Below the pieces are notes generated by a model. It saw only the letters and a program-made list of their open reading frames with translations. It had not been told where the DNA came from and made no database searches. The translations under genes and the position numbers were made by a program. Shown here piece after piece: positions 1 through 11,425 of a stretch of 64,000 bases of DNA; the first letter of the stretch is position 1, and every line of letters begins with the position of its first letter. The DNA comes from Boswellia sacra (Eukaryota > Streptophyta > Magnoliopsida > Sapindales > Burseraceae): contig SNVD02014553.1 of the NCBI GenBank assembly GCA_013180625.2, positions 496,001 through 560,000 of the forward strand, given 5' to 3'.

Positions 1-63
1 CTAAAAGCACAGATGGGTGCGTAAATCATTAGAACTCAATTAATTCTTATTTAATATTTTTAG

Positions 64-621
64 GGCTTATGGCTTGGATTGTTGGGTGGAGTGGTGATTC
101 AAACACTTGTTCTTGCTTACGTTGTGTGGAGGACAGACTGGGATGAGCAGGTAAGTACTACCTTAATTTTTGTGTACGAGTTATTACAATTGCAAATTGA
201 ATTGAAGTCAATTAACATGGTTTTAGTTTTGTTTTCTACTAGTGTTTTAATTCAACATAATAGGAAGTAAGCTAAAGAACCAAAAAATAAACAGAAAACA
301 AGAAGAAGAAGAATGAAGAAAAGTATAATTATTGTATTTTTTTTCCTAGAAGAAATAACAATGAAAATTTACTAAATGCTATTATAACAAAAAAGGTTTT
401 CATCATGTAATTTCTTTAAAAAAAAAGAATCATATTCACCTTTATTTTAGTTTAAGATGCTAATGAAATCTATTTATTGCTCATATATTATTGCATGGGA
501 ACATTTGATTTCCTTATTGCAGGTGGTCAAAGCTTCCCAACGCTTGAATCGAATGTTTTTGGAGCCATCAGAAGTAGAATCTTATCAGAGCCAAAACTCC
601 CCTCGTGCTCGAATAAATTAA
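64..621 (+). CDS. MATE/DETOXIFICATION transporter, last two exons (partial)
   Basis: This is the 3' end of a multidrug and toxic compound extrusion (MATE/DTX) membrane transporter gene. Two exons are visible. The first, 64-150, follows an AG acceptor and ends at a GTAAGT donor. It encodes 29 residues of a hydrophobic helix ending in a short polar WRTDWDEQ segment, the usual end of the last transmembrane helix in plant MATE proteins. The second, 523-621, follows TTGCAG and encodes a 32-residue hydrophilic tail beginning VVKASQRLNR and ending at TAA (619-621). Both exons join in phase 0. The family moves organic compounds by H+ or Na+ antiport across the plasma or vacuolar membrane; the substrate cannot be told from this tail. 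The rest of the gene lies left of the window. It is the only host gene here that looks to be in its original place. Confidence 0.85.
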
Positions 622-917
622 AAAGCGTTTGAGCTTCTACATAGATAACTGTCTCCCAATGAATGTGGAATTAATAATTTTTGTTTCATTTTTGAAAGAT
701 AATCATTAGTTTCCGATTTTCAATTACTGTTCAATGACTCACTATTGAGCTTGAAATAAATTATTTTGATTTAATTCAACAATTAATTACACTAATTCTT
801 GTAACACCCATGATCTAATTAACTTGAATAGATTATGACTTTATTTTACACTCAAAGCAATAATCGACCAATTGTAAAAAGGAAACAACATATCATATCC
901 AACAAGAATATAATTAT
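622..917. other. Intergenic spacer between MATE gene and MULE
   Basis: This AT-rich stretch holds the 3' flank of the transporter gene, with several AATAAA-like signals. It ends with the left copy of the 9-bp target-site duplication TATAATTAT (909-917). I see no gene in it. Confidence 0.6.
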
Positions 918-1030
918 GGGAAAATTGAAAGAATGGACTTAATTAGGGGCCCTTGATGAAATTTGGACACATCTTGAAAAATTTTCATACCACAGACACT
1001 TTGTGGATAAAAAGACTAAAATACCCTTAC
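918..1030 (+). repeat. MULE-A left terminal inverted repeat
   Basis: This segment pairs with the reverse complement of 9262-9372 along its full length. Matching blocks include AATTAGGGGCC, GAAATTTGGACACATC, GAAAAATTTTCAT and AAAAAGACTAAAATACCC. Mismatches are scattered single bases. Confidence 0.92.
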
Positions 1031-1336
1031 CATTATGTAATTGAATTTAGAAAAAAGAAGAAAGTAAGTAAACGAAACAAAGAAACCAGTAACTCCTTCA
1101 TACACATCACTGTCCAAAACAACTTTAACAACTGAAGCTGAGCAAACAAGGTAAGAACAACTTTCCTTAATCTCTCTCTAAATGGCATGAAAATTTTATT
1201 AGGTTGTAATGTTTTCGCTATTTATCGTTTTGGTAACTGTCAATCGTATTATATAACTTAAAATAGGGATATGTATGTGAACTAAGGTTAGAGATAGTGC
1301 CGTTTTTGTCAAAATTTGTTCAAAATTGGTATCACA

Positions 1337-1632
1337 GTCGACGGGGGAAGAAGACGAGATTTGTCGAGCGTCATCAAGTGTCAAGGGGTTATGTCAGATT
1401 GATTCTTGACATGTTGGATGGTCATGTCGAGTGTCTAGGGGTTGTGTTGAGTCTAGGACCGAGTATCGTGTTAGTGCGTCGAGTGGAGTGCCGAACATGA
1501 CGAGTGTCAGATGCCAATTTCATCGAGTTCGTGTGTCGAGTATATGTGTTGAGGTAGTCAAGCGTCGGTCGTTGCATTTCGAGATGGTTGTTGAGTGGCG
1601 AGCATTTAGGTCGAGTTTCATCGAGCGTTTAG
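1337..1632 (+). repeat. MULE-A left subterminal GTCGAG array
   Basis: Short GTCGAG, GTCGAGTGTC and close variants recur many times in one orientation, about 420 bp inside the left end. The reverse-complement motif is clustered at 8547-8875 near the right end. Mirror-image arrays of a short motif just inside both TIRs are the usual arrangement of transposase-binding sites. That function is inferred here, not shown. Confidence 0.7.
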
Positions 1633-1789
1633 GCAGAAATATCGTTTTTGTAGCTTTTGTAGGCAATTTTGTAACAATTTATTGTCCATGGACTTATATG
1701 ATATGTCTCTATCATGTAGGAAATGGAAACTTTACTAATACTTATTCTATACAATAGTTCTTGGACTATGCAAGAGAATTGTGGTTATT

Positions 1790-4530
1790 TATACACCAGT
1801 GGGAGGGCGAAGCAATTGATAATTCGTAGGTCTGATACCTATAATGAGTTGGTTGACTGTAATTAGTATTGAAATAGGTTGGGATCTTCGTAGGTATAAC
1901 ATAAGTTTAGAGGTTCAATTTGCTTTTAAGGGTCTTCCGCCAATGCCGACTACTATTGAGACTGACAACGATGTTTGTTTCTTTATACAACATTGTTTGG
2001 AGGACCAACAGTCATAGACACCATTAATTGTCAAAGTTGAAGATAGGGAGAAGCGAAGACAGAGGTCAGGATCTGATGCAATACGTAGGCAACAAATATA
2101 TTCTCATCCTTCTATGTTTCGCTCAGCAAGTGGAAGCAATCAATTAAGTGAGTCCATTCCTGTTTGTGCACAACCACAATTGAATGATGACGTTGGCATT
2201 GAGTTTGAGTAGTATTCAGGGCATGAGTCAGTTGGAATCTTAGTTGAAAATGAAGAAGGGGTGCCCCCGTCGATGCCATTGAGATTGGTACGTCATCTTG
2301 ATAGCATTAGAGAGTTTGAGAGTTTAGGCAATGTTGATGTTAGTAATGTTAGTGATGATGTTAATGATGACGATCGTGGTGATGAAGATTACGAAGATAA
2401 TGATGATGGTAGTCATGATGTTAGTGAGCATGTTGACGATGACAATGATGATTGCACTATTCATAATGAGAATGATGTTGAGGGTTTGGATGATTTTATT
2501 GTTGATGGCCAGGATGTAGACGGTTCACATTTTGATAATGATGAACATACAGAGATCTTGAATGATGTGAACTAGGATGTGCCGTTTACTATTCCTTCTC
2601 TAATTCACTCCATACCTATTCCTCCATTATACAGATATCAGCAAGATCCGGTGTCGAATAATGAGCTGAGAATGAATGCAAATCGTAGACATGAAGAAGC
2701 TAATTTGGGCTTTGAGAATGACAGTCGTCGGGCTAACACATTCAGATGGATATTGCCTATTGCATTCATCATCCATAGATGGCGATGATGTTTCATCTTT
2801 TGTAGTTGACGAGATTGAGGTTGGGGTTGGGTAGATGTTTAACAGCAAAACGGAGCTTCGTGAGAAGTTATCGAATTTGGCACTAAGATGGAACTTTCAA
2901 TTCAAGGTGAGGAACTCTAATGCAATGAGGTTTGAGGTTGTCTGTTGTACTGAATCTTGTAAATGGTGTTTACGTGCCATAAAAGTAGCCGATTCATCTT
3001 TCTTCCAAGTGAAAAAGTATAAGAACCATCACACGTACTCTAGAGCCGGACTTCACCTAAATCACAAACAGGCAACTACACATGTCATTGGCAAACATAT
3101 TAAAAGCAAATTCTTTGAGGCATCGAGAATATATTGTCCAAAGGATATTATGCCTAATGTTCATGAGTCATTGGATGTTAATATCACATACAACAAGGGA
3201 TGGAGGGTCAAGGAGGCAGCTTTGCAAGAGCTTCACAGATCGCATGAGGAATCATTCACACTACTCCCCTAGTACATGTATATGATTGAGAAAGCAAACC
3301 CGGGGACCAAACTTCTTTAGAAACTGATGACAACAACCATTTTAAATACTTTTTCATGGGTATGGGGGCCTCTATTGCTAGATTTGCATCGTCAATTAGG
3401 CCAGTTATCACAGTTGATGGTTCTTTTCTGAAAGAGAAATATAGAGGTACAATGTTTTTGGCTTCTTGTATGGATGAAAATAAACAAATATACCCCTTGG
3501 CATTTGGAGTTGGGCATTTTGAAAATGATGACTCGTGGAACTGGTTTATGAGACAGTTGCGTGATCATGTTGTACAAAATATTCGAGATCTTATTTTTAT
3601 TTTTGACCGTCATCGTAGCATTGAACAAGCTATTATAGCAGTTTTCCCTCATGCACTGCATGGATTGTGTGCTCATCATTTGAAGGGTAACTTGAAGGAA
3701 ATTTCAGGGACAAGAAATTGTTGGAGATATACTACCGAGCTGCAAGGATATATCACTGTGCTGATTTTAACTATCATATGCGACAAATTGAATTGTATAT
3801 GCCAACAGCTGCAACTTATTTTTGAGAGATTGAAGTCGAGAAATAGGCACGTTCAGATTTTCATGGTCGATGGTATAATATCATGACAATAAATATAGCT
3901 GAGTCGATGAACAACTGCTTGTGACACCATCGATTCCTCCCAATGACATTGTTAGCAGATTATTACCGGGCCAACTTGCAATAATAGTTTTATGAGCGTC
4001 GACAGTTATTTGCTAACTCGAAATTACATCTCTTACCGTGGGCTAACAAGTTGATGGAGGAGTGTTTAAAGGAGGGAGAACGTATGAGGGTTAGTGGTAT
4101 CTCTCTTACTATGTATGAGGTTAGAGGCAACGACTATGTTAGCATCATTGACATGCACGCTCGTACATGAACGTGCCGGGTGTTTGATCTTGATCAGCTT
4201 TCATATACATATGTATTAGCTGTTTGCAAACATATGAATCTACTAAAGTGCCATGATTATTGTGCCCATTGGTATACGACTGAAACATTATTACATGCAT
4301 ATGCTCTTCCAGTTGTTCATGTTGGAGTTAGTGAGGATTGGGTGGTTCCTAAGGAGGTTCACAGCAGAGTGGTTCTACCGCTAGTTATGAGGAGACCAAC
4401 CAGTTGTCCTCGGAGGAATCGAATCTCTTCTGTCTGTGAGTCTAGCTCATCTTGAACTTGCAGGCGATGTGAAAGTTTCGGGCACAATCGTCAAACTTAT
4501 CGAAGCCCAGTTCCATTTCATGACAGGGAA
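1790..4530 (+). pseudogene. mudrA-like MULE transposase, decayed
   Basis: In the family this protein binds the TIRs and cuts and joins DNA. Pieces run in order through several frames. An N-terminal segment lies near 1920-2010, and an acidic Asp/Asn-rich linker at 2261-2575. The MuDR DNA-binding domain is at 2835-3272, with CCTESCKWCLRA and a KNHHTYSR zinc-type motif. The DDE core is at 3395-3700: VDGSFLKEKYRG supplies the first Asp, a FDRHRSIEQAI segment a second acidic site, and LCAHHLKGNL the C/H motif. A degraded SWIM-type segment starts near 4170, and a zinc knuckle at 4457-4500 has its last Cys changed to Tyr. Stops at about 2017, 2210 and 2573 and frame changes near 3270 and 3890 break it, so no functional transposase is expected. 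Confidence 0.85.
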
Positions 4531-5129
4531 TGATGTCTACCAAATGTAGGCAAGGAGTTATTTTGTCTATGTAATATTATTTGTTTGCTTAAAGCGATGT
4601 AGTATATTTATTTTATTCTAATTTGTGGCTTGTTCAAAATAATAACTTTCATATATGTGATTTTGTCATTGTATAAAACATTCATGTATGAAACATTCAT
4701 TTATGTGTTTCGTCAATGTATGTAACATTAATGTATCAACCACGAATTTATGTGCTTTTTCATTAATGTATTTACAAGTTTTCGTACCACTATACATGAA
4801 AAAGATGTGCGACTATACAAAAAATATCTATCACTATAGAATAATATGTACATATACACAAGTTATCTACCCAAAAAATGTGTAACTATACATAATATAT
4901 ATATATATATATGATACGAAATCATGGTGCAGTCATGCTGGGCTGCTGCTCAACCTCCGCTGAATCAACGTCGGCATATGTAATAGTGGTCAGAAGATCC
5001 GTTGACACAATATCAGCAGTCCCTGTCATGGTCGTAACATCGGCAGGCACAACATCTGCAGTCGCTGTGAAGGCCCCAACCTTTGTAGGCACTACGATGG
5101 TCGTGGCAGCCTCTTCTGCTAGTGGATGA

Positions 5130-8100
5130 TGGCGATTAACCCAAAGCTATACTGCCATTCTCTCTCGCTGGCATTCGTCCGTGAACGTCTTAATGGCTGT
5201 AAGTGGAACACCCCCCCCACCCCCTCTAAGAACTCGATGTACTTCAAACAGTACACGCCACATGCTCCTCCCCCAATCTCCTATTGTGGCACCTCAGTCT
5301 CATCCTCGATGCGCATAATGTCATATGGGGTTGCGGGGTAGTCAAGACGACCATAAACATCTATTGACACCATACAGGTTATCAGCTCAGCCAGGCACTG
5401 GATTATCTCTCTGTCGTGTCTGTGGAACTATACCTAACACATGAGCCATATATGCCAACATGCCAGCGATTGAAATCCACCTCGGCTGCCACCAAATGAT
5501 TGCCGCCAATGTTAACAGGGACATAAAGTTGAAAAGGAAATTGACACCATGGAAATTGATCACAACATTTCAAATAAAAGGACACATACTAACTATTTTA
5601 ATATAAATGTACTTACCCTGTCGACATCGACACATGGTCTTCCAACTAGGGGCATCTCTCCCAGGACAAATTGGACCATATCGGCCTCGTTAACCCAGTT
5701 AATGTCTTCCAGTTTGTTCGAGTATTGTTCCTACAACGACTTCACTTTCAACTGCAATTTCATGAGTTCAGTTAGGGCACTGAAGGAATTAGAAATTAAC
5801 TACAAATCAAAATGTTTATGAAATACATATCCAGAATGTGGTGTCCAGGGAAGTAGACCTCTCGACACGAGGGGCGGCCATAGCGCGAGCTCTGCAACGT
5901 AGCATCCACAAGTAGCCATCTTTATGTTGAATACAGTAATAGTTATCAATAATAATTCGAAATCCAATATTGCAATATTGGAGGAGACGAGAAGGACTTA
6001 AACTACCTTAGATGCATGCCAATCTGACGGCCTGAGCAGCGTCTTGAAGAACGCACGATCAGCGGTGCATACGCCCAAATCAATATCACCCTTGATGTCC
6101 CCTAGCCATGAATCGAAGGCAATGAGATCATCAGTTGCAAGGGGGGCACGTGGGTCAAATAGTGGATCGGGGGGCTGCTGATCTAGTCTCTCTGTTGGCT
6201 GAACAACCGGGGCCTCTGGCCGTACATGCTGATCATCTAGGGCTTTATCCTATGGCTTAACCCCGCCTTCTTCCAACCTGGTGGACTGACAAAGAGGCTC
6301 TCCTTATGCTTTGCCAGAAGTAGCCGGCGTCCTCGCCGTAAAATGAAGCCTGTGGAAGGAGCATGCGGCACGAACACTCGTGTCCACAGGTTACGGCTTA
6401 GTTGGCTACTGGCCTTCTCTATCATTGCCCAAACCTCCATTCGAATCCTATATTAAAGCAAACCTCAATGTCAGGTTAAGTGTGGAAATCACAAAACCTG
6501 ATTTGTAACTTTTGCAACATACCGTGTCAGCGTATCCGAAGTGGCCACCCACTAGCAAAACAATCTTACGCAGAAGAATTATCGCCTCCTACATTTGCTT
6601 GTTCTCCGCCTATAACAATGCAAGCTCACACAGAACTGTGCTCTGAAACTCATCATAGACCGACTGTGCCTATATGTCATTATTAACGATCACCTTCATA
6701 AACAACGGAGTAGCAAATATAAACGGATAAGAATACGAGTGTAAATTCTCATGACATACCTTCGAGCTTGGAGGGACATTGTGTACAGGAGGGGAAATGT
6801 CACGGTAGGTGGTCGCACGAGCCAATGGAGGAATCGAATCGCCTACAGATCCATAGCTGTCAAACGTCTCCGGCGTAAAACTCTTGTCCGCTGGACGTGT
6901 AGGACAAACAGGGGAAGAAGGCGATGGAGAGCTCATATTGACATCACCTGCAGGACTAGATGTGTCTTTGGCTGGCCCCACATCAGGTCTAATAGGGGAG
7001 CTTTGTCTAGCAGGAGGCGAACTCTGACCAGCAGGAGGTGGACTCTGACCATCTGGCGGTGGAGCTGATGGATCCTCTGAGGGAAGTGCCTCAATCCTCT
7101 CATCAGGCAATAACGGAGCATCCACAGATGTCGCCATGCTACATGTGCACCTCTCCGGATGCCAACTACTTCAGCGAGACTAGTATACCAATGTGTCCTC
7201 TGCTTCGCCTCAGATGGCTCCAAAACAACGAGTGGACGAGCCTGCGTCAACAAATAATCCATCAAATTAAACAATGATTCGTTGTGGCCTTATAAACAAG
7301 AAAAGTTCACAAGACAGGGGAACCTTACATACCTACCTTCTAACCAGTAGGACATCACGTTTGACGATATCCTCTGATGGGGTCTTCTTTGTCTCCTACC
7401 TCAACAAGCGCGGTATCCTTCCCTCTAAGTCTTTGCCCACTCGTCCATATATCGCGTCAATGTATGGCATGACCTCGTACAACTAAACCTCAATAACATG
7501 AGGGTTATTTAGTGACATTATGTATTTAAATTTGTACACCAAAGCACATAATAAACAGGTTAACACACTTGTTTTGCAGTATGTACCTGAATAGCGTAGG
7601 GGCACCCTTCTAAGTTTTATCTCTCTACCTACTTCGTCTTGGCTTGGGCTCGTTTCTTATACTTTTCTAACCTCCCATCCAAAGCGTTTTTCACTCCTTT
7701 AAGTGTCGTTTCAAAAGACATCGAACCCTATAGATAATTGTTAAAATTATCCAGTGTGTTGACAAAATTCAACCACACATAGGAGACAAGTCAACGTCGA
7801 TCCCATGCCATGAAAAAACGCTCCAGCACATAGTATAAGGCCAGCTTCATGACATCCTCATCTGGTATACGAGACACATTCAATTTCTGAAGTCTCCCAT
7901 AGAATTCCCTAAGCTTCATGTCCTCGCCTTTGAAGTACGAATCCAACAAGGGGCATGGATTTAACACAGTCGGTATTGGTGGCACCGTGGAAGCAAATCT
8001 CAATCCGGTAACCAAACCAAACTCGTGGGCAGAAAAGCGAATCAATCTTCCTGCAAAGAAGGGAAAAAAATAAACATAAGATGCCAAAAATGTAACAAAA

Positions 8101-8440
8101 AATAACTACAAATACCATAAGTTAAAACCATATTTTTTAACTACATTGTAGTTTAAAACCATTTTTTTATCTTCAATAAGAAACCACATCTCTCATCATA
8201 CTCTACTATGTTAACCTCCCATAGAAGCACATTGTGCACCAACTGAGATGGGAAGGACAGTTCCCGAATGTCTAGGACAAATCTAAAACATGTATTACAA
8301 AACATGTCCTTTTGGCTTGCACTCAAGTTCGCGCGAATCCATTCAATACAATCCAGAACAGCTAAGTTTGTGATCACCGCATGGTAGTGCTTAGCAAACG
8401 GTGTCTTCAGGATGAAGAACAGTCCAAAATCATTTGCCAT
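5130..8440 (-). pseudogene. Ulp1-like (C48 peptidase) gene with DUF1985, decayed
   Basis: This gene converges on the transposase and reads leftward. The N-terminal part is DUF1985-like: 8440-8153, then an apparent intron ending TTTGCAG, then 8054-7791 with GRLIRFSAHEFGLVTGLRF. A TGA at about 7788 interrupts it, and the same frame continues with a segment typical of these proteins. A Pro/Ser-rich linker lies at 7137-6760. The C48 peptidase core follows: LYVPVNIGGNHLVAAEVDF at about 5480-5540 keeps the catalytic His, the next motif reads IYGS where the family has a catalytic Asp, and ACGVYCLKYIEF near 5225-5260 keeps the catalytic Cys. Stops and the lost Asp argue against protease activity. Ulp1-type proteins remove SUMO in other contexts; their role in MULEs is unknown. 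Confidence 0.75.
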
Positions 8441-8546
8441 TTACTTCAACCTGCACATACAAGGCCGTTATAGTTAAATATGATGTAAAAAGGCAAAAAA
8501 AAAAAAAAAAACAAAGCTAAAACAAGCAACCTGCCAAAATTCTCGA

Positions 8547-8875
8547 CAAAACTAGATAAAACTCGACGCGCTCGATAGAGCTCGATAACGTAAACCGACA
8601 ACACTCCTGTGGGATACCTCTAACCGATCATACGACCTTGTCAGATGTTGAATTATTCGAGTATCGGATGCATAATCTGACACTCGACACAAGCTTTCAT
8701 CTGACATGTCGAGTATCGGATGAAAGGTTCGAGACATCGATATATCAGTTTCCACGAAATTGACACTCGATATCGTCAAAAATACTATGATATCGAGTGT
8801 CAGTTGTGCATCTAACATAACTCGACATGACTCGACATGTCAGTGTCGAGCTTTATCGGATGCACAACCGACACT
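8547..8875 (-). repeat. MULE-A right subterminal CTCGAC/GACACTCGA array
   Basis: CTCGAC, CTCGACATG, GACACTCGA and related words recur across this block, the reverse complement of the words at 1337-1632. Both blocks lie inside the TIRs and outside the coding regions. Confidence 0.7.
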
Positions 8876-9261
8876 CCCCTTCGTCTACCTTGCAACAAAA
8901 CCTATCGATTTTCATAGTTTTCATACATATCAAACCACAAAAATCACCTAATAATACTACATTTATCCTTAAAAGCACATAAGAAGTTCACAAATCTGAT
9001 GGAAAGTCAAATCCCTATTTTAGATTCCTTAAAAACTAAATCAAATCTAACGAAACAGAAAACAACGAAAGAAATCACTAAAACTATGAAAAAACCGACT
9101 AATAAACGTACCTCAATGTCGATTCTTGCTTCTCTCTACGTCGTCTTGCTTCTACACTCAAAAGTGTGCCTGTGTCGGTTTTCGTTTCGAGCGGTGTCGA
9201 GGGGTTTCGAGTTTATATGTCTGAAGAGGGAAATGAGGCTTTGGAGAAAAATTGAATACAA

Positions 9262-9372
9262 AAGGGTATTTTAGTCTTTTTGTCAAGAAAGTATCTATGG
9301 CATGAAAATTTTTCAGGATGTGTCCAAATTTCACTAAAGGCCCCTAATTTGGTCTATTTTTTCAATTTTCCC
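9262..9372 (-). repeat. MULE-A right terminal inverted repeat
   Basis: This is the inverted partner of 918-1030. It is followed directly by the right copy of the 9-bp duplication TATAATTAT at 9373-9381. Confidence 0.92.
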
Positions 9373-9381
9373 TATAATTAT

Positions 9382-10298
9382 TGATAATTTGGTTTGCTTT
9401 GGGTTATAATTAGCCTATATATGTTTTTTCATGGTGAGATACATAAGAGACAACAAAGAAAAATTGCACTACGAAAGTACTAAAATTAGATTAATTTACA
9501 AGGCAGGTCTAGCTTCTCGGTCTCCTTTTTACTAGCTCAAAGTAAACCTAGAAAAAATTCATTCATTTTCATACCTATGTATATTTGTACTGAAAATGCA
9601 ACATAAAATTCTTAGAATATCTATCAATTTGTGCAAGAATGAAACAAAGAAGTAGAGTGTTTGAATCTCTTAGCCTTGATAATAGACAGTTAGAACTGAT
9701 TAACTTATTGGATTTAGTGATACTAATAAGTATACTAGATGTTATCTGTGTATTGATTCGGGTTTGGGGGTGTCGTACACAAGACTTAAATGACCAAATT
9801 GAGAGATTTATGTTTTCTGCTAATATTGATTTTATAAGAATATTAATTTTTATAATTTGAAAACCTAAAGAATTCCAATAACTAATAAAGGTGATAAATA
9901 AATTTGGGAATTTTCTTTTAGTGAAAAATGTCACTGTTAAGAAGATGTGAAAACAAAAATTTCATTTCTTCATCAACCTTACAACAATTTTTATGAAGAT
10001 TGCTTGATATATGCTTTTAGAAAATACAAATCAATTATTATCCTTGAATAAATGAAATTGGTTCTCTGAATTCTAAGAAAGTATATTAAAAGCTAAATTT
10101 GGATAATCATGTTTGATTGATGTACGATTTGGTGAAATTCCCTTTAATTTACTATATAGCTTATTTGATATTAACATAAACTTTTGTTTTAGGTGTTTCA
10201 TAATCTTTTTATGTTATTCAAATTCCTATATCCAACATATATAATTTTCATTCTTCTTTGGCTTTGTCAACATTGAGAATATAATTGAAGTGTTTACT
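9382..10298. other. AT-rich spacer, no gene seen
   Basis: This stretch between MULE-A and copia A has no convincing coding frame, only short open frames of AT-rich composition. I recognise no repeat in it. Confidence 0.5.
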
Positions 10299-10546
10299 TG
10301 TTAAAAAAGAAAAAGGCTTGTGAGACTGATGTGTATTTCTTGTATATTCTGTTTACATATGTACATATGTTTGTAGCTGAGCAAGAAAAATATAGAAGGA
10401 AATATATCATATTCCTAATAAAACAAAAATCAAATCCCAAGATTGTCTGGCTCATAGAAGGAAAACTCTGGAGAAGGAAGTTGTATATTTACATATTAGG
10501 AAAACTGGGTCGTATCTCTGCATATTAGGAAAACTGAATTTCTACA
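10299..10546 (-). repeat. Copia A 3' LTR
   Basis: The plus-strand sequence starts TGTTAAAAAAG and ends TTTCTACA. It matches 25662-25880 throughout, including shared blocks such as TTTACATATGTACATAT and AAATCCCAAGATTGTCTGGC. It is about 30 bp longer because of an extra copy of a CATATTAGGAAAACTG segment. Confidence 0.88.
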
Positions 10547-10560
10547 CTCCCCCTCAAGTT

Positions 10561-10643
10561 GAAGCACGAATGTCCTAGTCGGAGCATGAATGTCCAAAAT
10601 GCCTAACTTGCGCAAATGTGAATGGAAGACCATTTTTCCCAAT
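10561..10643 (-). pseudogene. Copia A RNase H C-terminal end
   Basis: Read on the minus strand, this short piece continues the RNase H frame that stops at the CACTA insertion (16050). It supplies the usual LGKNGLPF-type ending of copia polyproteins just before the polypurine tract. It is separated from the rest of the gene only by the transposon. Confidence 0.75.
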
Positions 10644-11053
10644 CACTACAAGAAATTTTCACATATTTATCACTTTGTATTTTTTTTATTTGGCATTTTT
10701 TTAAAAAAGTGAGTACTATAACATTAATATAAAAGTCAAACCCATATTTTCATCATATTTGTCACTCTTTATTTTGATTATATTATATATTTCTCACATT
10801 TTTAAATAGTGAAAAGTAATTAATAGGTAATTAGGATACATATGAAAATAAATAAAGTATTTAAACTTAGAAGTAATTTTTGGGGGTAATTATGATAAAT
10901 TATAATATATTAAACTCCCATGTAATTTTTACAACCTATATAAAAAAAAACTCTCCCCAAAACCTAACCCTAAATCCATTTGTGTGCCATCCGCCTGCAG
11001 CCCCTTAAGATCTTCACTTGAATCCCCAAACTACAGCCTTACTACCTCCATCC

Positions 11054-11308
11054 ATGGCGGTTACTTACCCTTCTCTGCTCAAAACCCAAACCCTAACCCT
11101 CTGCATAAGAAATTCGCATTCTTGCACTTCGTGTTCGGCCCTTAACTTCAGCTCTGAGTATAGTTCGCTTGTCGTTCGGTGCACTTCTTCAGGTTCCTTG
11201 GCTCAGGCTCGGGCCCAGGGCCAGCCACAGACACCCACGGCTCAGGCTCGACACAGTTTTTACTTATTTCCCCATTTATTCTGGTCCTCTTCGAAACTGA
11301 AAATGTGA
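11054..11308 (+). pseudogene. Captured 5' gene fragment, possible plastid-targeted N-terminus
   Basis: An open frame begins MAVTYPSLLK and is rich in Ser, Thr, Cys and small hydrophobic residues with few acids until VVRCTSSGS. That composition resembles a chloroplast transit peptide. A possible splice donor (CAG|GTTCC) follows at about 11192, after which the frame becomes low-complexity Gln/Ala/Pro. A short 5' leader is included. I do not recognise the parent gene. It lies just upstream of the ABC transporter fragment within the CACTA element and may share its origin or be a separate capture. Confidence 0.4.
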
Positions 11309-11425
11309 GGTCCTGGTATACTAGGGTTTATGAATCAATCAATCAATCAATCAACCGATTGCGGAGGAAGAGAAAGAAAAAGGGTTGGGCTTGCAACTTT
11401 GAATAACTAGTCTCAAGCAAACAAA

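Larger units (their letters stand above)
918..9372 (+). mobile_element. Mutator-like element (MULE-A), complete ends
   Basis: This 8.45-kb class II transposon begins GGGAAAATTG and ends with the reverse complement. It is flanked by a perfect 9-bp duplication, TATAATTAT, at 909-917 and 9373-9381, the size made by Mutator transposases. It has TIRs of about 112 bp, GTCGAG-rich subterminal arrays, a decayed mudrA-like transposase on the plus strand and a convergent Ulp1/DUF1985-type gene on the minus strand. MULEs carrying Ulp1-like proteases are known in Arabidopsis, rice and melon (the Kaonashi type). Both genes carry stop codons, so this copy cannot encode its own transposase, but the well-preserved ends could in principle be recognised by one supplied elsewhere. 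Confidence 0.92.

Noticed and set aside
2331..2519. Methionine- and valine-rich open frame
   Set aside because: It is a shadow frame of the acidic GATGAT-type repeats in the transposase linker at 2261-2575.
6751..7277. Open frames on the plus strand across the Pro/Ser-rich region
   Set aside because: They are antisense to the Ulp1-type gene linker. Their Arg/Trp-rich composition is the complement of a Pro/Ser-rich minus-strand sequence.
10294..10298. TTACT as a TSD for copia A
   Set aside because: The bases after the other LTR are AAAGT and do not match. The fold-back repeat abutting that end may have separated the true copy.
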